A stretch of DNA of 6,918 nt from Nitrospirota bacterium (GTDB lineage Bacteria; Nitrospirota; Thermodesulfovibrionia; Thermodesulfovibrionales; UBA1546), in NCBI GenBank assembly GCA_004298625.1, contig SCSY01000291.1:1-6918 (forward strand), given 5' to 3'. The notes beneath the pieces were generated by a model. The model was given only the letters and a program-made list of their open reading frames with translations, was not told the DNA's origin and did no database searches. The number at the start of each line of letters is the position of its first letter. Position 1 is the stretch's first letter. Position numbers and translations under genes: made by a program. Positions 1 to 4,520 of the stretch are shown one piece after another.

Positions 1-300
1 GTGCTTTTCGAAGTGCATGACCTGAAGGAACTTGAGATGGCGCTTTTTATAGATGCGGACATAATCGGGATAAATAACAGAAATCTCAAAACCTTAACAA
101 TCAACTTGAACAATACTTTTGAGATTAAAAAAGAGATTCCTTCAGGGAAGATTGTCGTAAGCGAAAGTGGGATTAAAACAAGGGAAGATGTCCTCCGCCT
201 TGAATCAGCGGGCATAGACGCTGTTCTCATCGGCACTTCATTTATGGAGGCAAAGGATATAGGGGGAAAAATAGAGGAACTGCTCGACTTCGGAGTTTGA
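1..300 (+). CDS. trpC: Indole-3-glycerol-phosphate synthase, C-terminal part (5' end outside window)
   Basis: This is the last 99 codons of TrpC, the (beta/alpha)8-barrel enzyme that closes the indole ring of 1-(2-carboxyphenylamino)-1-deoxyribulose-5-phosphate in cytoplasmic tryptophan synthesis. Three family signatures are visible in order. FEVHD (residues 3-7) carries the active-site Glu, GINNRNLKT (23-31) carries the Asn, and VSESGI (53-58) carries the Glu-Ser pair that helps bind substrate. The closing VLIGTSFM phosphate-binding segment follows. The family is about 255-265 residues long, so roughly 160 N-terminal residues lie upstream. The GTG at position 1 is an internal Val codon, not a start. 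No other trp gene is visible, and the next gene belongs to an unrelated small-protein cluster, so this is the 3' end of whatever trp unit exists. The identification is firm. Confidence 0.95.
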   Translation: MLFEVHDLKELEMALFIDADIIGINNRNLKTLTINLNNTFEIKKEIPSGKIVVSESGIKTREDVLRLESAGIDAVLIGTSFMEAKDIGGKIEELLDFGV

Positions 301-305
301 AAAAA

Positions 306-359
306 ATGACATATGTATTTATGATATGATATATAATGTATATCACTTTAGGAGGTGAT
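306..359 (+). promoter_or_regulatory. Putative promoter with palindromic operator and strong ribosome binding site
   Basis: A perfect -10 hexamer TATAAT (332-337) lies inside a near-perfect 17-base palindrome, GATATATAATGTATATC (328-344), which has one mismatched pair. The best -35 match is ATGACA at 306-311, but the 20-base spacer is longer than ideal; TATGAT at 325-330 is an alternative -10. AGGAGG (350-355) is placed 8 bases before the ATG at 364. A palindrome covering the -10 in front of an RHH-protein gene fits autorepression; that role is inferred. Confidence 0.5.
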
Positions 360-363
360 GGCT

Positions 364-633
364 ATGGGAAAAGTTGCAGCACTTGTTTATCTTGAACCCA
401 TACAGAAAAAAGCTCTTCTGCAGAGGTCCGCAAAAAGCGGGACATCTGTTGCACAAGAAATACGAAGCGCTGTGGATATTTACCTCCACGGCGAAGTGAC
501 AGCAGAGGAACTAAAGGCATTAGATATTGCCTCACAAAGAGCAGAAGCCTCTATCAAAAGGATGATAACCCAGCTTAAGAATATCAATAAACGTGTGGAT
601 AGTTTTCTTTTGCAGCGGGAGGATAAGAAATGA
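364..633 (+). CDS. RHH-domain protein with C-terminal coiled coil, antitoxin-like
   Basis: An 89-residue protein. Residues 4-41 have the pattern of a CopG/Arc-type ribbon-helix-helix domain: a short strand (VAALVYLEP), helix 1 (about 12-24), a GTS turn, and helix 2 (about 28-41). Residues 50-81 form a coiled coil with hydrophobic residues at 3-4 spacing (L50, L53, A60, I64, M67, L71, I74, V78, F81). RHH proteins bind palindromic operators as dimers and are common as antitoxins; that role here is inferred. The ATG at 364 is chosen over upstream GTG 355 and ATG 358 because AGGAGG at 350-355 overlaps or touches those codons and is correctly spaced only for 364. The stop overlaps the next start (ATGA, 630-633), implying translational coupling. 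No named family beyond the fold can be assigned. Confidence 0.75.
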   Translation: MGKVAALVYLEPIQKKALLQRSAKSGTSVAQEIRSAVDIYLHGEVTAEELKALDIASQRAEASIKRMITQLKNINKRVDSFLLQREDKK

Positions 634-815
634 GCATTCTTGAGAATGTCCTGAACAGGCTTGAAAAATTTGTGGTGCTTGAGAAAGAGGTTGAACACCT
701 TGCCCGCTCCACTTCAAAACTATTGGATGCTATAGAAAACCATGAGAAAAGGATTACAAAGATCGAGTCGAAGTTTGAGGTGTACGAAAGTCTGGGGCGG
801 AAAAAAATTGAGTAA
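630..815 (+). CDS. Small coiled-coil protein, partner of the upstream RHH protein
   Basis: A 61-residue protein with no recognised family. From I3 to Y52 the positions 3, 7, 10, 14, 17, 21, 24, 28, 31, 35, 38, 42, 45, 49 and 52 follow a continuous 3-4 heptad spacing. They are nearly all hydrophobic, with Arg10, Thr28 and His38 as the only polar core positions. The whole protein is therefore predicted to be one long helix forming a coiled coil, leaving only a short basic tail. There is no signal peptide or membrane segment. It overlaps the upstream gene by 4 bases (ATGA) and has its own GGGAGG (617-622) 7 bases before the ATG. Since the upstream RHH protein also ends in a coiled coil, a heteromeric complex is the simplest reading. 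It does not resemble a known toxin fold. Confidence 0.7.
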   Translation: MSILENVLNRLEKFVVLEKEVEHLARSTSKLLDAIENHEKRITKIESKFEVYESLGRKKIE

Positions 816-860
816 CCGCTATACGGCTCTGCCGGTCGAGAAAAGAGGAGGTTGATGCAT

Positions 861-1094
861 ATGAAGGCTATCAAGGCTAAAGAGATTGACAAGAAATTTG
901 ACGAAGGCGAGGACATTTCCAAATATCTCGATTTGTCAAAGGCGAGAAGACCCGAGCAGGAACAAAAAAGGGTGAATGTAGATTTTCCCATCTGGATGAT
1001 TCAGATGCTGGATAAGGAAGCAAAACGTCTTGGTGTGCCCCGGCAATCTATTATTAAAGTCTGGGTAGCGGAACGCCTTGAGAAAGTGGCTTAA
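861..1094 (+). CDS. BrnA/CopG-family antitoxin-like protein
   Basis: A 77-residue protein. The N-terminal segment (KEIDKKFDEGEDISKYLDLS, 7-26) followed by RRP and then QKRVNVDFPIWMIQMLDKEA is typical of the CopG-like antitoxins paired with BrnT-type RNase toxins. The strand KRVNVDFP (36-43) and two helices (44-57 and 60-74) make the RHH fold that binds operator DNA as a dimer; the acidic N-terminal part usually contacts the toxin. The ATG at 861 is preferred to 855 because GGAGG at 847-851 is 9 bases away from it. Canonically brnT lies directly upstream of brnA, but here the upstream gene is the coiled-coil gene, 45 bases away, and the next gene downstream is convergent, so no toxin is present. 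It is probably co-transcribed with the two genes before it. Confidence 0.75.
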   Translation: MKAIKAKEIDKKFDEGEDISKYLDLSKARRPEQEQKRVNVDFPIWMIQMLDKEAKRLGVPRQSIIKVWVAERLEKVA

Positions 1095-1146
1095 AGAATT
1101 TTCTTGCCAGGGAAAAGAAACATTTATAACGCTTGGCAAACGCTGA

Positions 1147-1608
1147 TTACTTCGTAAACTTCGTCTTTACCTGCTCAAGATACTTAATGAACACCTCAGG
1201 CTCGACCTTATCAGCAAAGCACATCTTTTTGCCCTCAGGGTCTTTGATAATATTCCCGTCAGAATCCAGAAAAAGAAGGAGGCAATCGCTCTTATAATCG
1301 TATTTCTCTCCAAGGGCTTTCTCATCGGGGGTTAAATCTTTTCCGAGGTCTATAAATACAGGGACAAAATCCGAGTTTATTTTCTTAACGATCTCATCAT
1401 TGCTGTATACGTTTTTTATCAGGAATTGACATCTCGGGCATCCCTTTATAACTCCGAAATCCACAAGCGCCGGCTTTTTTTCGGCCTTTGCCTTTGCCAT
1501 CCCTTCCTTCAATGAGTGCCAGTTAACCTTCTCCGCATATTTTTCATCTGCCCATGAATTAAGAGATAAAAAAGAAAGAACAATTATTATGGCAATTACA
1601 GGTCTCAT
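1147..1608 (-). CDS. Secreted thioredoxin-fold protein with CPRC motif
   Basis: A 153-residue protein with an N-terminal signal sequence: Arg2, a hydrophobic core at residues 4-16, and a likely cleavage after SWA (residue 20). The mature protein should act in the periplasm or be anchored there. Residues about 30-145 resemble the Thioredoxin_7/DsbD-gamma group: a KKPALVDFG strand, then C57-P-R-C60, then the VYSNDEIVKKIN helix, VFIDL strand and LLLFLDSDGN hairpin. Gly56 replaces the usual Trp before the first Cys. The position normally held by cis-proline before the LLFLD strand appears to be Cys109, and there is a further Cys130. Disulfide or metal-related chemistry is inferred. The ATG at 1608 is chosen over GTG 1626 because it gives a clean signal peptide and avoids overlap with the upstream gene. 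It is the last gene of a three-gene operon. Confidence 0.75.
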   Translation of the reverse strand: MRPVIAIIIVLSFLSLNSWADEKYAEKVNWHSLKEGMAKAKAEKKPALVDFGVIKGCPRCQFLIKNVYSNDEIVKKINSDFVPVFIDLGKDLTPDEKALGEKYDYKSDCLLLFLDSDGNIIKDPEGKKMCFADKVEPEVFIKYLEQVKTKFTK

Positions 1609-1618
1609 GCTTCTCTTA

Positions 1619-2017
1619 TTATACACCTTTGAGACCCGGAAGTTCCCGTCTCAAGCGCTGCAGATTTTCAAATGCCGCCATAAACTTTCTGTAATCCCTC
1701 GGCTTATCGCCCTGCATGGATTCAAGCAGTCTCTCGCAGAAATACCAGGTGCATCTGAAAGGCCTTCTGTATCTCGGCAATGAACAGCCTTTTTCAGAGA
1801 GGAACCTGCACGGATCGGTATCCGGCCTGTCAGGATCACAATGAAGATTAGCTAAACCCAGGGCATCAATAAAAACAAGGTCGTTCTCCTCGTACCTGCC
1901 ATGCCTGTCAATACAGCAGACCTTTGGACATGAAGGGCAGACCTCTGACGTATGCCGCTGGATATAAGGGCTTATTGAATCAAAAGCCTCTCTTAGTTCA
2001 TCTGCGGCTTTTCCCAT
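1619..2017 (-). CDS. YkgJ-type cysteine-cluster protein
   Basis: A 132-residue cytoplasmic protein with nine cysteines in the order expected for the YkgJ (UPF0153, putative zinc- or iron-chelating) family. These are C27-P-S-C30 and C34-C35 near the N-terminus, then C60, C70 (PCRFL), C78 (GCSLPRYRRPFRC), C89 and C94 (CTWYFC). The family's exact biochemical role is unsettled; binding of Zn or Fe by the Cys set is the usual inference. The ATG at 2017 is chosen because GGAGAG (2025-2030) is 7 bases upstream. The longer reading from 2089 would overlap the preceding gene by about 90 bases. The gene overlaps the end of the DUF1284 gene by 20 bases and ends 10 bases before the thioredoxin-like gene, so the three are almost certainly one transcript. 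Confidence 0.8.
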   Translation of the reverse strand: MGKAADELREAFDSISPYIQRHTSEVCPSCPKVCCIDRHGRYEENDLVFIDALGLANLHCDPDRPDTDPCRFLSEKGCSLPRYRRPFRCTWYFCERLLESMQGDKPRDYRKFMAAFENLQRLRRELPGLKGV

Positions 2018-2417
2018 ATTTAAACTCTCCGTACAAGGGGTCCTCTTCGCATACATCTTTCCATGAACATTTTTTACAGTATCCTTCAAGCCAAAAATTA
2101 AATATCTCGGGAATTATTTCTTTTACGCCATGCCATTTTGTTTTAGCGCCCGGGGTCTCCTTAAGCAAAGCAAGGGCAAACTTGTCCATCTCCGTTATCT
2201 CATCATTGGAGTTTTCATCAGATGAACATTTTCCACCCCTCAGATGAGGACAACTCCGGCATATATCATCAGCTCCCAGGGAAATCTCAACCCCTAATTC
2301 CGATATCTTTTTCAGTGTATCTCTCAGGTTTTTAACAAACTCCCGGTTATAGCCTTTGCCGCTGAAAAAGTGCAGGCAGATAAGATGATGCCCTCTCAGT
2401 TTAGGAATATCAGACAT
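1998..2417 (-). CDS. DUF1284 family protein, probable metal or Fe-S binder
   Basis: A 139-residue protein beginning with the DUF1284 signature: KLRGHHLICLHFFSGKGY (6-23), including H10-H11 and C14. Two more Cys groups follow, C53-x2-C56-x7-C64 and C114-x2-C117-x5-C123. The nine Cys/His ligands suggest a bound metal or iron-sulfur cluster, but this is inference, since no function is established for the family. There is no signal peptide. The ATG at 2417 matches the family's usual start just before the LRxHHL motif; ATG 2444 would add nine residues. Neither start has a clear Shine-Dalgarno sequence. It is the first gene of the minus-strand operon and is divergent from the hypothetical gene at 2491. 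Confidence 0.8.
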   Translation of the reverse strand: MSDIPKLRGHHLICLHFFSGKGYNREFVKNLRDTLKKISELGVEISLGADDICRSCPHLRGGKCSSDENSNDEITEMDKFALALLKETPGAKTKWHGVKEIIPEIFNFWLEGYCKKCSWKDVCEEDPLYGEFKYGKSRR

Positions 2418-2490
2418 TATAAAAGTATAACAGATTGCAGCCATGCCGGCAGATGCCCTTTTTGACGGCCTATTATGTTAAACTTTTTCA

Positions 2491-3006
2491 ATGTCTATTT
2501 TACTTCCTATAGAAAATATCAGGGATAATATAGAATTAATACTCTGCGACAGCATGGCGGCAAAACAGGCGCACAAAGAACTGTTCCGGTTCAGCGACAG
2601 CGCGTACTTAACAATGGACGAGACAACAAATGTTTTTACCGCTTTTTCAAGCATTATTAACACCTGTAATTCATCATCTGCCTGCCCTGTGAAGATTCAT
2701 ATCGTCCTGAACTGGCCCAACCTTTTACATGTCTCATTGTGGCAGGCGGAAAGACCGATCATCGGCGATGTATTTACACTCCTTAAAAACAACGGGGTCG
2801 GCTCGGATGAACTTCACCCCTTCAAGACTTCAGACATAAACGATATCTTCCCATGGCTTTACTACGGCAAGAGATTCGATGTCCTGCGAAAGATATGCCG
2901 CGTTGCAAAGAGAAGGCTCGAAGGCAGTTTCAAAAACCAGACCACCCTGGTTGATTGCCACGTTATTGCGGAAGATACAAAAAAGATTGCAGCAAGCAGT
3001 CTTTGA
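2491..3006 (+). CDS. Hypothetical protein, unrecognised
   Basis: A 171-residue reading frame with codon use like its neighbours, so it is probably a real gene. No family is recognised. It has no signal peptide or obvious membrane helix. Aromatic and Pro-rich stretches (LNWPNLLHVSLWQAERP, about 73-89, and DIFPWLYYGKRFD) are followed by a basic helix (KICRVAKRRLEG) near residues 132-145. Four cysteines are scattered without a metal-site pattern. The ATG at 2491 is the first possible start after an in-frame stop at 2479-2481. It lacks a Shine-Dalgarno sequence, so an internal ATG at 2554 or leaderless translation cannot be excluded. It is divergent from the DUF1284 operon, and about 325 gene-free bases follow it. 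Confidence 0.55.
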   Translation: MSILLPIENIRDNIELILCDSMAAKQAHKELFRFSDSAYLTMDETTNVFTAFSSIINTCNSSSACPVKIHIVLNWPNLLHVSLWQAERPIIGDVFTLLKNNGVGSDELHPFKTSDINDIFPWLYYGKRFDVLRKICRVAKRRLEGSFKNQTTLVDCHVIAEDTKKIAASSL

Positions 3007-3066
3007 AGGTGCTGACGATTCCCTCGTGCGGGGAAAAAACTTACCGTATCCGAAACTATTTTTGTC

Positions 3067-3192
3067 ACAGGAGGGAATTGTCTTTGAGCGGTTTATTTTG
3101 CCGATAGTCCTACAGTTAATTTAATTCTGGAGATAAAGAGGCAAAATCCTCGGAGCGCAGCGAGAATGAGCGAAAAGATTGTTCCCTCCTGT
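3067..3192. repeat. 126-base element bounded by 11-base inverted repeats
   Basis: ACAGGAGGGAA at 3067-3077 is the exact reverse complement of 3182-3192. ATTTTGCC at 3095-3102 is the exact reverse complement of 3140-3147, nested inside. No target-site duplication is visible (TTTGTC to the left, ATAAAT to the right), so a MITE-like origin is only a possibility. As RNA the arms could form a two-stem structure. Confidence 0.45.
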
Positions 3193-3302
3193 ATAAATGC
3201 AAAAATTTCCCTTTGCCTGTTTATTAATCAGCTCCTGCTTAAAAAATAGGCAATCCTTAGAAATGAATAGCCAAAAAATCTTGTTTATCGCCGTATTGCT
3301 AT

Positions 3303-3318
3303 TGGCATGTTTCTTGTA
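3303..3318 (+). promoter_or_regulatory. Sigma-54-like promoter candidate before the amidotransferase gene
   Basis: TGGCAT-N5-TTGTA matches the -24/-12 consensus TGGCAC-N5-TTGCA with exact spacing. There are two mismatches, one of them in the normally conserved -12 GC. The predicted start would be only about 3 bases before the ATG at 3332, in line with the absence of a Shine-Dalgarno sequence there but unusual for sigma-54. Confidence 0.25.
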
Positions 3319-3331
3319 GTATGTTAACTGG

Positions 3332-4021
3332 ATGTCAGTTCTAATCCTGAAAAACATAAAGGCAGAAGGGCCGGGGACAATTGAGAAATTTCTCAGAGAC
3401 AGCAATATCCCCTATGAAATAATAGAGCTTGAAAGCAAAATAATTCCTGATACGGCAATGTTCGATACGCTTGTTATGCTGGGAGGCCCCATGAGCGTAA
3501 ATGAAAGCGACATCTACCCTTATATCACAAAAGAGGAGGAGCTAACACGGGAATTCATAGCTAAAGGCAAAAAGGTTCTCGGCGTATGTCTCGGCGCGCA
3601 GATAATGGCAAAGGCGTTCGGAGCAAAGGTCTACAAAGGTCCTGAACCTGAGATAGGATGGCATGACATCGAGATAACAGACGCGGGACTAAAAGACCAT
3701 GCGATGAAGGAACTCGCAATGCATCCCGAGACAGAGAATTTCCAAAAAAAATTCAAGGTCTTTCACTGGCATGGCGAGACCTTCGACATTCCCTCAGGGG
3801 CGGAAAGGCTTGCAAAATCGGATTTATATCCGAACCAGGCTTTCAAATATGGGAATAATGCTTATGCATTCCAGTTTCACATAGAAGTTACAAAAGATAC
3901 GGTGTATGACTGGCTTAAGAACGAGCCGGTTGACAAGGACAGGCTCAGGGCGGAGACAGAAAGTCTCTACGAAACTTATAATGCCCGGGCAATGAGTTTT
4001 TACAAGGCATTTTTTAAATAA
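3332..4021 (+). CDS. Class I glutamine amidotransferase (GMP synthase-like GATase domain)
   Basis: A 229-residue stand-alone GATase1-fold protein that should hydrolyse glutamine to release ammonia, or use a related nucleophilic Cys chemistry on a gamma-glutamyl substrate. The triad is visible: Cys86 in the nucleophile elbow GVCLGAQ (84-90), and His183 and Glu185 in FQFHIEV (180-186). The oxyanion strand LGGPMSV (50-56) and the HWHGETFDIP segment (145-154) mark the GMP-synthase-like subgroup. No synthetase domain is fused, so the ammonia acceptor is unknown. The start fits the family's N-terminus (LKNIKAEGPGTI), but no Shine-Dalgarno sequence precedes it. It lies 86 bases upstream of glnB on the same strand, a plausible but unproven nitrogen-related link. 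It is not guaA, which would be about 500 residues. Confidence 0.85.
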   Translation: MSVLILKNIKAEGPGTIEKFLRDSNIPYEIIELESKIIPDTAMFDTLVMLGGPMSVNESDIYPYITKEEELTREFIAKGKKVLGVCLGAQIMAKAFGAKVYKGPEPEIGWHDIEITDAGLKDHAMKELAMHPETENFQKKFKVFHWHGETFDIPSGAERLAKSDLYPNQAFKYGNNAYAFQFHIEVTKDTVYDWLKNEPVDKDRLRAETESLYETYNARAMSFYKAFFK

Positions 4022-4022
4022 C

Positions 4023-4092
4023 GGGGATTGGGGCTTAGGGATTGGGGATTGGTTTTTTTACTAACCCCTAACCCCTAAAACCTAATCCCTAA
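4023..4092. repeat. Telomere-like G-rich/C-rich hairpin repeat between amidotransferase gene and glnB
   Basis: The left half is made of GGGGATT/TAGGGATT units (4023-4052) and the right half of CTAACCCC/AATCCCTAA units (4061-4092), around a T-rich loop (4053-4060). Bases 4035-4052 pair with 4061-4078 at 16 of 18 positions, including two G-U pairs. Alternatively, 4035-4043 pairs perfectly with 4084-4092. Four runs of three or more G (4023-4026, 4030-4033, 4038-4040, 4044-4047) separated by 3-4 bases also make a G-quadruplex motif on the coding strand. It lacks a trailing T run, so it is not an ordinary terminator. It resembles dispersed palindromic repeats seen in some environmental genomes. 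Confidence 0.65.
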
Positions 4093-4107
4093 AACAGGAG
4101 GTGATAT

Positions 4108-4446
4108 ATGAAAAAGGTAGAGGCGATAATAAAACCCTTTAAGCTCGACGAAGTAAAGGATGCCCTTAACGAGATCGGCATACAGGGAATGACTGTCACG
4201 GAAGTTAAAGGGTTCGGACGGCAAAAAGGCCATACCGAACTGTACAGGAGCGCCGAGTATGTCGTTGATTTTATCCCCAAGATCAAGATCGAGGTCGTAA
4301 CATCGGACAGCCTGGCGCAGAAGGTTGTTGCAGTCATCGAGAAGACGGCAAAGACCGGAAAGATCGGAGACGGTAAGATATTTGTCTATTCTGTCGAAGA
4401 TGTTGTCAGGATAAGGACAGGCGAGAGAGGAGAGGCAGGGGTCTAA
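4108..4446 (+). CDS. glnB: Nitrogen regulatory protein P-II
   Basis: A 112-residue protein, the normal P-II length; cytoplasmic trimer. It binds ATP or ADP and 2-oxoglutarate and signals nitrogen status to glutamine synthetase control, NtrB or transporters. The N-terminal strand KKVEAIIKPFKLDEVKDAL is typical. The T-loop GFGRQKGHTELYRSAEYVVDF includes Tyr51, the uridylylation site. The second signature TGKIGDGKIFV (about 83-96) and the IRTGERGE tail complete the fold. Ser48 in YRSAEY is a small change from the common YRGAEY. AGGAGG (4096-4101) lies 6 bases before the start. glnA follows on the same strand, and the stop codon shares its last base with an ATG in the glnA frame. The sequence cannot firmly separate GlnB from GlnK; linkage to glnA rather than amtB favours GlnB. 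Confidence 0.95.
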   Translation: MKKVEAIIKPFKLDEVKDALNEIGIQGMTVTEVKGFGRQKGHTELYRSAEYVVDFIPKIKIEVVTSDSLAQKVVAVIEKTAKTGKIGDGKIFVYSVEDVVRIRTGERGEAGV

Positions 4447-4520
4447 TGAAAGAGAAAAATAAAAAACAGCACAGGGTTCTGAAACAAACAAAAAAATCCA
4501 CAGAGAAAAGGAGAGGAGAA

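Larger units (their letters stand above)
3007..3331. other. Gene-free stretch with several inverted repeats
   Basis: No convincing gene is seen on either strand. The stretch holds nested inverted repeats: an 11-base perfect pair (3067-3077 with 3182-3192) enclosing an 8-base perfect pair (3095-3102 with 3140-3147). A separate 10-pair hairpin follows (3213-3222 with 3244-3253, one G-T pair). TTCCCTC occurs directly at 3019-3025 and 3182-3188 and inverted at 3071-3077, so alternative pairings are possible. It could be a decayed mobile element or a structured leader of the amidotransferase gene; the sequence does not decide. Confidence 0.5.

Noticed and set aside
808..855. Short out-of-frame reading frame from TTG 808 (15 codons) between the coiled-coil gene and the BrnA-like gene, considered as a leader peptide or brnT remnant.
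   Set aside because: No ribosome binding site, no BrnT-like residues, and the length is easily due to chance.
1104..1139. TTGCCA...TGGCAA inverted pair between the convergent genes, considered as a terminator.
   Set aside because: Only 6 pairs with a 24-base loop and no T run on either side.
2462..2484. TTGACG followed by AT-rich sequence, considered as a promoter for the gene at 2491.
   Set aside because: No acceptable -10 hexamer at 16-18 bases spacing.
3166..3249. A 27-codon frame starting MSEKIVPSC in the gene-free stretch.
   Set aside because: Weakly spaced GGAG only, lies across the inverted repeat, and shows no recognisable protein features.
3121..3405. A 94-residue minus-strand frame overlapping the amidotransferase start.
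   Set aside because: It overlaps the real N-terminus of the amidotransferase and has no family signature or ribosome binding site; a shadow frame.
4023..4092. The G-rich/C-rich hairpin considered as a CRISPR fragment or as a terminator of the amidotransferase gene.
   Set aside because: No regular repeat-spacer pattern, and no T run follows the stem.
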